Assembly: GCA_037349105.1 (NCBI GenBank)
Contig: JAYJMM010000018.1
Span: 235,412-299,411, forward strand
Direction of reading: 5' to 3'
DNA length: 64,000 nt
Source: Limnomonas spitsbergensis
Lineage: Eukaryota; Chlorophyta; Chlorophyceae; Chlamydomonadales
Shown: positions 54,835 to 64,000 of the stretch, piece by piece
Layout of the letters: each line of letters begins with the position of its first letter
How positions within the stretch are numbered: position 1 is the first letter of the stretch
Position numbers and translations under genes: made by a program
Notes under the pieces: model-generated
Seen by the model: the letters and a program-made list of their open reading frames with translations, nothing else
The model's database searches: none
Told to the model about the DNA's origin: nothing

Positions 54835-55179
54835 CATGTATCCAGGCTCACAGGCCTGGCCAGAGTCAACCTGTGGCATTCAGACCAGGTAGTCAGGCTA
54901 GGGCAAGAAGGGCGAAGGGGAGTCCAGAGGTTGAGAGCCGCAGAGTGTGCATTTATCGCGGCACCCGTGGGACAAACCATTTTCAGCGCCAATGATGAGG
55001 ACGACGAAAGGGCTCAGCCAGCCAGCATGGCCGAGAAGGCACACATGAGCAAGGCAAGGGCTAGGCAGCTCATTGGAGATGATATTGACAAGTTACCCAG
55101 GAACACATTGCTCCACATGCGTGCAGAAGTGGCAACGGAGTGTCTGGCCTGCGAGGCCATCCAGGTGTTCGAAAAATAA
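54835..55179 (+). pseudogene. Element C: spacer between RNase H and DNMT
   Basis: After the TAG at 54832-54834 the same frame continues with LARVNLWHSDQVVRLGQEGR and GVQRLRAAECAFIAAPVGQT. The 54931-55179 part reads DDERAQPASMAEKAHMSKAR and MRAEVATECLACEAIQVFEK, then TAA. B has the same block (QWHADQVVRLAQEGRRGVQR). It probably links the two enzymatic domains. Confidence 0.55.
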
Positions 55180-56425
55180 GGCGTGGTCATGTTCGAGCCT
55201 TTTGGAGGTATGTGCACGGAGTTGGAAATGGTACCCAGGGCGGGCATCCCGGTGATCCGGTATATGAACGCAAACACAAGTGCAGGGATGAGAGAGATCG
55301 CAGGGGGACGCTTGAAGCAGTTGCACAAGCAGTACCCAAGGTTGCTCCCAGTTGGGGCAATAGAGGGAGCATTCAGAGCGCTGCATCAGGACGTGTACCT
55401 TATTGGAAGGGAACAGTTGGAGGCAGCTGGAGCCAAGGACGGGAACCAGTGGTTCATGGTGGCAGGTTGGGAGTGTCAGAACTTGTCTACCGCAGGGAAG
55501 GGGAGGAGTTGACAGGACGGCGCAGCAAGTCGTTCTTTCCGCTGGTCAAGTTACTCAGCACCCTCCAGTCCATGCAGTAGGCCGCCCGCATACCTGATTG
55601 AGAACGTGGCCATGCAAAGGAACGTAAAGAGTGTGGCTGCAAATGTGGATGCATTAGCAGAAGTGTGTGGAATTTGGGGGGAGCCGGCATTGTTCGACGC
55701 CGCGCAAGTCGGGTCATATGCCCATAGGTTGAGGAATTTGTGGGGCAATCTGGCACCAGCCAAGGATGTAGAGTACGTCATTTGCGCATCCGAGCGCCCA
55801 CACAGCGGGGTGGTGGACGACATCCTGGATCAGGGCAGCAGGGCTCAGGAGGTGGCGTGTCCAGATGGGGGGGAGTATGCTATGCCCTCAATGTGACAGG
55901 ACTCCCACTGGAGCTACCTGAGTGACTGGTAAAACCTCTCGGCGATATGTGTGCGTTTACGTACGCACCGTAGCCAGTCATGAGGGAAATCGCAAAGTAA
56001 AAGAGGTACCGACGAGTGACTGATCCACAGTTACTATGACTCGGGGGAGGGTGCGCGTATCCCGTACGGGCAGGTTTACCTACGGGTCGCCTATACCTAG
56101 GGATCCGTTAAATTCACGAACGATTGGAAACGACACGTAGTTCTTACTTCTTACTGTGACAGGACACCCCTGTAAGGCGCTGCCGTGCCTCATGGCCACG
56201 AAGGGTTTCTTTGTTTTCAGGGATGGCAAAAAAGGCATGGTGCACGGTAGCAGCGGGGAACTCAGGGAGCCCAATGCAGATGAGAGGGAACGGGCCATGG
56301 GGTATTCGGTGGGTTCCATTTTGCTACGCCCGGACTTTCCCGAAGTCGAGAGGAGAGCTGCTCTAGGCAGATGCATGGATGCCTGCTGGGCATTGGAGGC
56401 GTGGTTCAATGTTCGTTGGGACTAG
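55180..56425 (+). pseudogene. Element C: C5 cytosine DNA methyltransferase domain
   Basis: Motif I VMFEPFGGMCTELE (55189-55230) resembles the SAM-binding F-G-G loop; RAGIPVIRYMNANT is the following strand; RALHQDVYLIG; motif IV WFMVAGWECQNLSTAGKGR with catalytic Cys at 55474-55476; RRSKSFFPLVKLLSTLQ in a shifted frame; motif VI AYLIENVAMQ (Glu at 55600-55602); ALFDAAQVGSYAHRLRNLWG then NLAP (motif VIII, DNMT3-like HRxRxxWGN); VVDDILDQGSRAQE; after the 263-bp insertion KALPCLMATKGFFVF; ERERAMGYSVGS (motif IX) and ALGRCMDACWALEAW (motif X). Two frame changes surround the FFPLV block. This is the clearest copy of the domain. It lies between RNase H and integrase. Confidence 0.85.
55903..56165. 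mobile_element. 263-bp insertion with 11-bp target duplication inside DNMT
   Basis: TGTGACAGGAC occurs at 55892-55902 and again at 56155-56165. The frame left of the first copy (YALNVTG) joins the frame after the second (HPCKALPCLM) exactly as in B and D if one copy and the intervening 252 bases are absent. The insert ends in TTCTTACTTCTTAC, a twice-repeated 7-mer, and has no inverted termini. That and the long duplication fit a short retroposon (SINE-like) more than a MITE. No tRNA-like promoter boxes were identified. Confidence 0.75.
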
Positions 56426-56471
56426 CGAAGATAATGCCAGGCGAAATGCGGCGTCGAGCCGGGTTGGCTAG

Positions 56472-56945
56472 TTGGCAAGTTGGGAGACAGACCCAGCAGC
56501 ACAAACCGCCCTCGTGTCTAGCCACTGCGCCCTCGCCACCGCAGGAGAAGCCTGTACGGGCAGCGAGGAGGTGACGGCCAAGTACAAGACGTGCTTGGGG
56601 GAGTTTGCGGCCGCAGATGAGGCGGACGCGGCGCAGGAACCAAAGGGTAAGCCGGGGTTAGGACCGGACACAGCTATTGCAGTTGATAGCGACAGCGAGG
56701 AGGAAGGGTTACCAGGTGCGTCAGATGGGCCTTCAGCTGGGAGCGATGTGTGGCTAGATGAGCCTTTTTTGAGGTACCTGCGGCAGGGTGCGCATGCCCC
56801 AGGTACAGAGCTGGTGGACCAGACGAGGGTGCGGCGAAGGGCCGCCGCGTTTCGGTGGGAACCCGACAGGGGAGGAATGTTGATGAGAATTATGCCGGAT
56901 GGCAGAAGATGTGTGGTGCCCAGGCCGGAGGACAGGGCTTCTTAG
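56472..56945 (+). pseudogene. Element C: DNMT-integrase linker
   Basis: A 157-codon frame. HCALATAGEACTGSEEVTAK, acidic VDSDSEEEGL, SDVWLDEPFLRYLRQGAHAP, QTRVRRRAAAFRWEPDRGG and MPDGRRCVVPRPEDR lead straight into integrase. It is the best-preserved version of this linker, ending at TAG 56943-56945 where B continues LAVIREAH. Confidence 0.6.
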
Positions 56946-57790
56946 GTGATCGAAAAGGCGCACGTCAGTACAGTTTTGGTAGCCACCGCACAGCCTATAT
57001 CGTTATGCAGCAACACTGGTGGAGGGGACTGCGTGATGCAGTTAAGAAAGCAGTTCAGAAGTGCATGGTGTGCGACAGGGCCAGGGGCGCCACGTTCAAC
57101 CAGTCACAGTCAATGTTGCACCCGCTGCCCATTGAGGGGTTGTTTTTCCGGTGGGGAGTGGACATGTGTGGCCCATTCGAGACTACACCAAGGGGGGACA
57201 AATTTGTTATGGTCTGTGTGGAGCACTACTCCAAGTGGGCGGAGTTGATCCCCATCCCTAGCAAAGCGTCGGACGTTTCGGCACTGGCTTTCTTTCAGAA
57301 TATCATTGCTAGGTTCGGGGGATGTGCAGAAGTGGTCACGGACCATCCAGGGAACGGAGTTCCAAGGGGAGTTCCAGGATATGCTCCTTGACTGTTTCAT
57401 AGACCACCGCACCACCACCCCGGGACACGGCTTGTCCGAGAGGTCGGTGCAGACGCTCAAGGCGCCTTCGCAATTGCTGCGAGAAGGGAGCAAGCGACGT
57501 CAACTGGGACAAGATGGTGCCCTGGATTGCGCTGGGCTTCAGGTGCTCGCAACAGCAGTCAACGCGCATGTCACCGTATGAAGTGCTTTACGGGCAGAAA
57601 GTGGTTTTCCCGTCCAAGGTGGGGGCAGACCTTGGGGAACAGCAGAAGTGGCCTCTGAGGAAGAGGCAGCAGACGTGTTTCTAGCCAGAGTGGCTAGAAT
57701 CAAAGAGGCCCTCCATGTCGCGGGGGAGCACCTGAAGATTGCGCAGCATAGAGACAAGAGGCGGTATGCTAAGAACAGGGGAGGAGGCTA
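56946..57790 (+). pseudogene. Element C: integrase
   Basis: The zinc domain has lost the first His region to a small deletion (HVST to FGSHRTA). CMVC is present (QHWWRGLRDAVKKAVQ between). Core: FFRWGVDMCGPFETTPRGDK with the first Asp, YSKWAELIPIPSKASDVSAL, EVVTD with the second Asp, then a frame change to GTEFQGEFQDMLLDCFIDHR and GLSERSVQTLK with the catalytic Glu. HPQAD before it is reduced. A further change follows, after which EEEAADVFLARVARIKEALH (57648-57851) continues. DDE integrase of the Ty3/gypsy class. Confidence 0.8.
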
Positions 57791-58250
57791 TGTGCCTAGG
57801 ATCAGGAGGTTTGCCGAGGGAGATTACGTTTACGTCAAGTACGCCTCGTAGAAGCGCAGCTTGGATCCCAAGGCCAGGCCAGAGATCCTGAGGGTCAAGC
57901 ACCTGGGTGTGTTGGGCACACTCGTGTTGGATGGATCGGACGGGGCCACTGTCACAGAGAACGCTGTGAATTGTGCACCGTGCCACTTGCCCAATTTGAA
58001 AGGGGATCTTGACTTCAGGACCGCCAGGCCCAAGGCTAGCCTGCCGTGTGAGGTTTGCCACATGCCTGACCGCGGTGACGTCATGCTCCTGTGTGATTTT
58101 TGCGACACAGGATGGCACATCGACTGCTTGACACCGGCACTCACGAAGGTGCCCCAAGGAGGTTGGGCGTGCCCGCGCTGCCAGTCCATGCTGCCCCTGC
58201 CGGAGGCAGAGGAGCCAAAGGCAGCAGGAGCAGATTTGCAGAAGGGCGGC
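57760..58250 (+). pseudogene. Element C: GPY/F-like module and PHD finger
   Basis: EGDYVYVKYAS, a TAG, then DPKARPEILRVKHLGVLGTL and ATVTENAVNCAPCHLPNL form the post-integrase module. CEVCHMPDRGDVMLLCDFCD with GWHIDCLTPALT and WACPRC is a complete PHD finger (58047-58181). Ligands are C63, C66, C78, C81, H86, C89, C104 and C107 counted from the Met at 57861, and the Trp before H86 is the canonical PHD tryptophan. After GADLQKGGPS the match with B ends at about 58250, where the inverted repeat starts, and the C-terminal tail is replaced. Confidence 0.8.
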
Positions 58251-58333
58251 CCTAGCAGGCTAGCACTACAGGGCAGGAGGCCCAGGAGGCCCAGGAGCTG
58301 GGCATCCTGCCCTGTAGTGCTAGCCTGCTAGGG
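58250..58333. repeat. 34-bp near-perfect inverted repeat with 16-base loop
   Basis: The left arm 58250-58283 and right arm 58300-58333 pair over 34 bases with one mismatch (cores CTAGCAGGCTAGCACTACAG and CTGTAGTGCTAGCCTGCTAG). The left arm begins exactly where homology between elements C and B ends. It may be the end structure of a sequence inserted into C, a recombination scar, or a hairpin terminator-like signal. Confidence 0.85.
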
Positions 58334-58355
58334 CTTCTTGGGCTTGGCCCTTGGC

Positions 58356-59482
58356 CTAGGCCTGGGGTTGGGTCAGGTCCTTGGCCTGGGCTTCGATTAA
58401 AATATTTGTCCTCACGTGCGCCGCTTGTGCAATATTTAGCTTGGCCTTCATCGACGGCTGTGTAAGGCGGTCGAAAATGTGCTGCAACATCTCGCTGTCT
58501 TCCGTGTCGATTGCATCCAACCCTTTCTGCACCAGGGTCTTCGGCGGTGACTTGACAAACTTTGCATGATAGCTTACCTTGGCCTTGGGGGGTCTACCCC
58601 TTCGATTTACGATGACCACAGGTGTAATGTCATTGACATGTTTCACAGGCTGGAAGCTTTGGAGCAACCTTGTGTTGAACACTCTCGGCACGCGCGCTAT
58701 GTCCCGCCTTGGACGCCTTGCCTCCTTGGCCATAAGGAGGCAAGGGGTTAAGCTGAAGCTGGTAGTCAGGGTCAGGTGGGGTAATGTGGTATCAGCTCCC
58801 TCTCCTCCCACTTCTCCTGCCTCAGCTGCCCCCCCTGAGTTGGGGTTGGCTGGTGAGACCGGCACATCTGCATCTGGTGCCATATCATCTTCATCTTTCT
58901 CACTGCTGTTGTCATTGCTGGCTATCTTGTCCCCACGTTTTGGTATGCTGCTTCTTGCCACCCTGTTCTTGCTAACCCTCTGATGTTGAACCTGCTCTGA
59001 TGCTGCATGGCTGAGCTGTTGAGCCATCTCCTCTATTTGACTCGCCTGACCTGGGAGTATCACCTGTTTCTCACCTGCAAGCTGCAGGAGGTCACTGAGC
59101 CAGGAGCCTTCCTTGCTGGGCGAGTGATTTTCGCTGGTGCAGGCCAACAGGGTCGAAGACGCTTTCTTGACGTCAGCTGCAGAGTCGCTGCAGAGGTTCG
59201 GCATGAGCTTCTCAAACGCGCCCTTAACGCTGTCATGCAGCATATCTGCACGTCCGCCGTAAGCGAAGCGCCAAAGCTGGAGTCCGCAGTAGCAGAGGAC
59301 CAGCGCTTTCCCTCCAGCCTGAATATACTCGCGGGCCTTGGCAACAAACGTTGAACTCGTACAGACAGTGTCGTCGACATTTGCTTCCTCTGCTTGAGGA
59401 CGTCATCCCGCGAGAGCTCCCGCCCATGCCCCCCATCCGAGGCAGCTTCCGAGGAGGATTCGCTTTCGCTACTATCAGGCAT
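58356..59482 (-). CDS. Unrecognised gene with AT-hook-like motif, minus strand
   Basis: The 295-codon frame 58356-59243 begins MLHDSVKGAFEKLMPNLCSD. It stays open upstream to about 59395 with EYIQAGGKALVLCYCGLQLW and RFAYGGRADMLHD, so the Met is not the true start. A further N-terminal part in another frame, MPDSSESESSSEAASDGGHG (Met 59482), could be joined by a short intron or a frameshift. Features: an acidic Ser/Asp stretch (SSEKDEDDMAPDADV), a basic RRPRRDIARVPR, an AT-hook-like NRRGRPPKAKVSY and a helical C-terminus (MLQHIFDRLTQPSMKAKLNI). A nuclear DNA-binding host or transposon protein is plausible. No family recognised. It may belong to the sequence that replaced the end of element C. 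Confidence 0.45.
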
Positions 59483-59539
59483 TATAACAGCGGTAAAATC
59501 ACACTGACATGTATAAATTATTCTATACAATTGAGAGGA

Positions 59540-61130
59540 TACAACTTCTGTTCGCGACTACCTCCGTATGGACGTCCTGTAGATGTGTAGGGGATCCCAT
59601 GAACCGAACCCCCGTCGGTCGTGAGGTTTTAACCCAATAGGGGCTGATTATTTGGCAGGAAAGGAGCAGATGCGTACATTATGCAGAATAATGAGCAGCC
59701 GTGGGCACCATACAACACAGCTGTGAATGGCGGTGCTCGGTCGTCAAGGCAATTGAATATTGGATGGCATGATCCTGGTTATTCAACGGAGTTGGTAGTG
59801 CAAAACGAGAGGAGCGTAATAGAAGAGCAGCGTGGCGTGGACTTCGTGTTAGACTTAGCGCAGCCACGCACAGCATGCCCCATCCAGCGGAATCCGGAGG
59901 CAGAGGAGCGTAAACCTCGCGGCGGTGGGCATGGGTCATATAGCGAACCAAGCGTGACGGTGCATGCACACCAAAATTAAATTGCAAACTCCATGCTAGG
60001 TGCAAACTCAAACTCCATGCCAATTGCAAACTTACCTGAGTATGGCTCCACAGCTGCTCACTGTTCTCCCCAACTTTCCTGCCAGCCCCAACTGTGTACC
60101 GGCCACTGTTCTGAAGCTGGCAAGACAGAGCGTGAGAACTGCCATGCATCCAATTCACCAACATCCGAATCTGGGAACAGGCAGCTGGAAGAGCGGCTTG
60201 GTGGTTAGTCACGTCTCGCTTCCAAGTTATCCCCAAGCAGCAGGCGAAGTCGATGTAGACATCCCTGACGTGCATTTCAGGGTAGCTGAGAAGGTGCGAT
60301 GCTTGAGCATGATGAGGTAGAAGATGAACTGCTCATGCGTAAACATGTCAATGAACGCGCCAAGCAAGGGGATGGAGTGAATGCAGACGGCACCCAGGAG
60401 CCCATATATGTCCAAAGGGCCAGGCTTAGCAGAAACTTCCTTCCGCGCACAATGGATGGATGTAGAGGCTTCGCATTTAGAGCGGGGGGAGGGGGGCTGC
60501 GTGGAGGGAGGCGGGGGGCAGCGCGGAGGGAGGCGGGGGGCTGCATGGTGGGAGGCAGGGGACTGTGCCAAGGGAGGCTGGTGGCTGCGTGGAGGGAGGC
60601 GGGGGGCTGGGTAGGAGGGGCAGGAGCGGGAGCGGGAGCGGGAGGTGCCACAAAGCTGTTGAGGTTCAGTCGTTGCGTCCCATGCAACTCACTGACCTCG
60701 GCATTTGCACCGCCGTAGAAAGAGCTGTTGCCTGGCTGCAAATCTTTGGTGGCTTTACCGCAGTTCTTGCAATGGTTCATGGCGCACTAGGCCGTAGGAA
60801 ACGGAGGCAAGACGCGCCCGATCGGCGCCCAATTCCCTACTCTGGACACAACCCTTGCTTGCACATTTCAGGTCATTGGCAATCCAAGCACCGTGCCCAA
60901 CATTTCTTTAAGATATACTGAAATGGAATTGGTTTTGGGAATTGTCTTTTCTGAAAAAATCTTGTCCCATGTCACACATCCCGGTGTTCAATAGGCAACA
61001 TGCCAAACGGCAGGCCGCAAGGCCGTCACCAAGTTAACTGGCATACAAAATCATTCCCCGTGTACGGCATTTCGAATGTCGTATTCCTCAAGCCACACCC
61101 AGACCCATTTTCTTTCAGCCCCGGATCAGC
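59540..61130. other. Region without a supported gene
   Basis: A minus frame of 198 codons (59679-60275) and one of 167 codons (60277-60780, Pro-rich, starting MNHCKNCGKATKDLQ) overlap low-complexity sequence. Neither has a recognisable domain. 59950-60030 carries a small duplication around AAACTCCATGC. Confidence 0.35.
60481..60630 (+). repeat. G-rich minisatellite
   Basis: About five imperfect units of CTGCGTGGAGGGAGGCGGGG, 27-31 bases apart. It explains the Pro/Ala/Ser-rich minus frame here. Confidence 0.75.
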
Positions 61131-61139
61131 CCGGACCAC

Positions 61140-63240
61140 TTGGCACACATCTACACAGCAACCCAACCAACATACGGCACTCCCAAATGGCCACTACAAC
61201 TTCTTGTCATTGGTAACACAGAGGGCCTCGCTCGCTTCTACCCTGACCCACCTCCCACTGCTCCAGTCGATTCCAATGTGCACACACTATCTGGACATGG
61301 ACACCCACCTGGCACCACACCTGCCCACCGTCCACACCCACCCACCCGGCGCCAATCCCAACTTCCCGGTTCGCATGCGAAATGGCAACACCCCGCTGGA
61401 TTCTCTGTAGCCTCCCACCTACACACGCACACTACCCCGCCTACCCCTCTCCCACTTGCCCCACTCACTTTCCCCCTTATCCTTTTCGATGAACTCCGAT
61501 CTCTCTACCCCCCTACCTATCCACTTGCTTGGCCGTTGCTTCCGGCATACTACACAGACGGAGCTTGTATACAGGATGACGCCGGCAATAACTTGATAGG
61601 GGCTGCCTTTTACTTCACTGTCGATGGCTCCACCCATACGGTTAACCCTACTGGAAAATGTGAAACGAACACTATCACCAGGGCTGAACTTGGAGGCATT
61701 CATGCAGCCCTCGATCATGCCCATACACCTTCTGGCCCCGCCTTGACCATTGCCCCTTCCCTTACTATCTTCACTGACAGTCTTTGCAGCATTTACCTCA
61801 TACAGAAAGCTGTCTTTTACCCACATGATCTCCTTGAGGACAAGCATGCACCGCTTCTCCTGGCCATCCGCCGCCTACTCCTTTCACGGGCCAACATAGG
61901 CCTACCAACGCTCATCCAGAAGGTGAAATCACATATTGGTATTATCGGCAATGAACTTGCTGACATTGGGGCAACACGAGCCTTGGACGCACCCAGCACG
62001 TGTACATTTAACCTTTCCCATATCCACAACCAGTACATGGCTTCCCTCCCAGCTTGGCCTTGCCTACCCCAAGACGATACTCAAACGGATACAAACGACA
62101 CCCCTTGGTTCACTTCTGACCTCACCTCCTCTATCAAGGCACACCTTCACTCTTCTTGCCCTCACGTTACGGACGGTGACACCACCATATCTTGTGCTAC
62201 TTATACCCGCATAATCGAAGAAAATGCCCACTCTTTACCCTTGTATAACAATCACATGTGGCAGTCTTCTGCTTGCCACTTTTCTCTGAAGCGATGCATC
62301 CTCCGTATGCGAGCCAACCTCTTATGGACAGCTAACGGGCACTTCTCTTCCGTGTTCCCTACAAAACAACAGTGCGCTCGTTTACCGATGGCCTTTGCCC
62401 CATATGTACACCACCTCCTACTGGCCCACCTGACGCTACTTCTGACACACAGGGACACATGTTTGGAAGATGCAGGCATCCCCGTATGCAGCCTCTTATA
62501 TCTCCCGACACAACAAGGCCCTCTGCCTCATCCAACGTTCCCTCCACAGAGGCACAAAGAGTGGAATGTTCACAATTATGGATGCCACACCCGCTACATC
62601 CCTCCCACCAGGAGTCTATGACACCCGTATCCCGCAATGGATGCTTCCCGCTGTCCCCCCTGCCACACTCTGCCGCCTTCGTCCTGATCTCCTCTTAATT
62701 GAAGGCCTTACCATTGCCGATCTCCACAGTTATCCTCCCTCCCGGCTTGCCGACCCTGCCTTCCTTCTTGACCTCCACACCGTTGTACCATCCATGTTAT
62801 TGAGCTCGGTTTACCTCCAATCTACAATTCTGCCTGTCCCACAAATCCACACAACATGCACAGTTAGTACAATTGCTTCGCTCCGCAGGATGGAACCTCA
62901 CTACACCTGTTATAGACCCTCTCCACATTCCTGCCCCCCACCCTCATACATATCTGTTACCCCCCCCTGCTAAAGACATCCTCTACCCCTATGTTCACCT
63001 CGTCATCATTGGTTGCTCTGGCATTTTCTATAAAGATATCATGCACCTCTTTCCAGTCCTTGGTATCACACCCTTCAACGTCCCCCACTGCTCAAACAAC
63101 TAGCAGTTCACACTGTCCAATCTGCCTATTCCATTCATCGACTTCGCCGTTACCTTGAAAACAGTCCACCCGACTGCCGTCCAGCATCCCCCCTGTTCTC
63201 ACTGACCCGCCATAGCCCCTTTCTCCCTTTAAGGGTATAC
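61140..63240 (+). pseudogene. 3' end of a LINE: RNase H, CCHC finger and possible endonuclease
   Basis: The first frame (61140-62621) contains a full RNase H: YYTDGACIQDDAGNNLIGAA (Asp near 61559), NTITRAELGGIHAALDH (Glu), TIFTDSLCSIYLIQKA (Asp) and VKSHIGIIGNELADIGATRA (His and Asp, 61922-61975). Near 62390 the homology moves to another frame, CPICTPPPTGPPDATSDTQG with HMFGRC, a C-x2-C-x15-H-x4-C finger. Near 62480 it moves again to LCLIQRSLHRGTKSGMFTIM, PPGVYDTRIPQWMLP and CRLRPDLLLIEGL. Later frames give LRRSAGWN-like and DILYPYVHLVIIG blocks. RPDLLLIEGL could be part of a PD-(D/E)xK nuclease. No RT is found upstream, so the copy is 5'-truncated, as usual for LINEs. Confidence 0.65.
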
Positions 63241-64000
63241 AGACCGGGGCTTGGGCGTCTCGTCAACCTGTACTTCCCAAAATCCACGCCGCATCGGCGT
63301 TCTCTTTTCTTTTCTTTTTCTGTCAATAACTCGGGTATAGTCGAATCGAAGCCTAATCAGGGACGCACCGACAACAAAAAATTCGACCTCCAGTTAAGGC
63401 GACTGAACTTAACTTTCAGCCAGAGCCAAACTTCTCTGCTTTCAGCGCATCAAAAGAAAGAAAGAAAACGCCTGAGAGTAGCTTCTGGAATATGTAATGG
63501 ACTTTTTTGACATGATGCGGGCAGTTTCCGGCCTGGTGCTCGCCGCTCAATACGGTCCAGACTCGCTGCAATTCCAAGACGCCAGCCTGAGAGCTCGTTA
63601 GTACTCTCTCCGGCTCGGAGACCTCGGGGGCAGTGAATACTTCGTCGAAAGCAGGCAAATGCGTCGGTACAGCAAGACAGCTTCGAGGTACCCTGCCACT
63701 GCCAGAGCCTGCCTCCGAATCGTGGATGTTCCATATCCCGTACCCACGTCCCGCGTCTCAATCTTTCGCTTCTTATATGCTGAACAATCAGCCTTGCTCG
63801 CTGTGGTGGACCTAATGCGGGGCTGCTGCGAAGAGGCTGACATGGCAGGAGCGGCTGAGGCCTTTCAAGAGCTGGAGCTGGAGTTCGCTGACATGGTGAG
63901 GGTTTTCCTGCAGGCCCCTTGCCAATGGATCACAGGTGTCAACATTCACAGCTCTTACATTTACCACTTCCTACCCTGACCCACTATCATCAGGCACCCA
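63240..64000 (-). CDS. Hypothetical minus-strand gene fragments
   Basis: Frames 63598-63843 (MSASSQQPRIRSTTASKADC, KKRKIETRDVG) and 63416-63658 (FDEVFTAPEVSEPERVLTSS, LELQRVWTVLSGEHQAGN) both look protein-like and could be two exons of one gene, joined somewhere near 63670-63700. The KKRK cluster suggests a nuclear localisation signal. 63240-63410 is the LINE 3' flank, with TTCTTTTC-rich sequence. No family recognised. Confidence 0.3.

Larger units (their letters stand above)
47000..58250 (+). mobile_element. Element C: DNMT- and PHD-bearing gypsy-like retrotransposon
   Basis: The plus-strand copy, about 11.2 kb, has the same module order as B and the best RT/RNase H frame (480 codons). Its 5' LTR and Gag N-terminus are missing at the head-to-head junction with B. 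The conserved Pol tail, 3' untranslated region and 3' LTR are missing at 58250, where the sequence enters a strong inverted repeat. It is interrupted inside DNMT by a 263-bp insertion. Confidence 0.85.

Noticed and set aside
59679..60780. Two minus-strand proteins of 198 and 167 codons
   Set aside because: They overlap small duplications and a G-rich minisatellite, and the amino-acid composition follows the repeat. No support for coding.
61140..62621. Host RNase H gene
   Set aside because: The domain is followed, across frameshifts, by a CCHC finger and LINE-type blocks, and the copy is 5'-truncated.

Overview
The window looks like nuclear DNA of a eukaryotic microbe, most likely a unicellular alga. 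Coding tracts are GC-rich, two gene models have GT-AG introns, there are no operons, and LTR elements, LINE, hAT and Pif1-helicase remnants are nested in each other with abundant minisatellites. The species cannot be fixed from the sequence alone.

The main content is one family of very large Ty3/gypsy-like LTR retrotransposons, present as damaged copies called here A (minus, 5.1-11.0 kb), E (plus, 11.0-12.8 kb), D (plus, 12.8-15.3 kb), B (minus, 34.7-47.0 kb) and C (plus, 47.0-58.3 kb). From B and C the order is: Gag-like region with CCHC zinc knuckle, a large conserved Gag domain, a PHD-like finger followed in B (and in damaged form in C) by a second knuckle, a transmembrane segment, reverse transcriptase, RNase H, a complete C5 cytosine DNA methyltransferase (DNMT) domain, integrase (HHCC plus DDE core), a GPY/F-like module, a canonical PHD finger and a conserved C-terminal tail. 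A DNA-methylation writer and a probable histone-tail reader are thus built into one retroelement polyprotein. All copies carry frameshifts, stops or deletions, so every listed product is a pseudogene fragment.

Layout: 1-5090 is a tandem array of 886-bp units derived from the LTR. 5.1-15.3 kb holds A, E and D. 15.3-25.4 kb is mostly non-coding, with a fold-back element, several minisatellite arrays (two facing each other inverted) and a few hypothetical ORFs. 25.4-27.1 kb has hAT transposase and Pif1-like helicase remnants. 27.3-31.2 kb holds two probable intron-containing genes of unknown function, one per strand. 32.0-35.4 kb has two tandem LTRs, one split by a 1.77-kb hAT-like insertion with an 8-bp target duplication. 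35.8-58.3 kb is B and C head to head. 58.3-59.5 kb has an unrecognised minus-strand gene next to a strong inverted repeat. 61.1-63.2 kb is the 3' end of a LINE with RNase H, zinc finger and a possible endonuclease domain.

The precedent I know is the report of DNMTs captured by retrotransposons of dinoflagellates and charophyte algae (de Mendoza and colleagues, 2018). Whether this family is the same lineage or an independent capture cannot be decided here.
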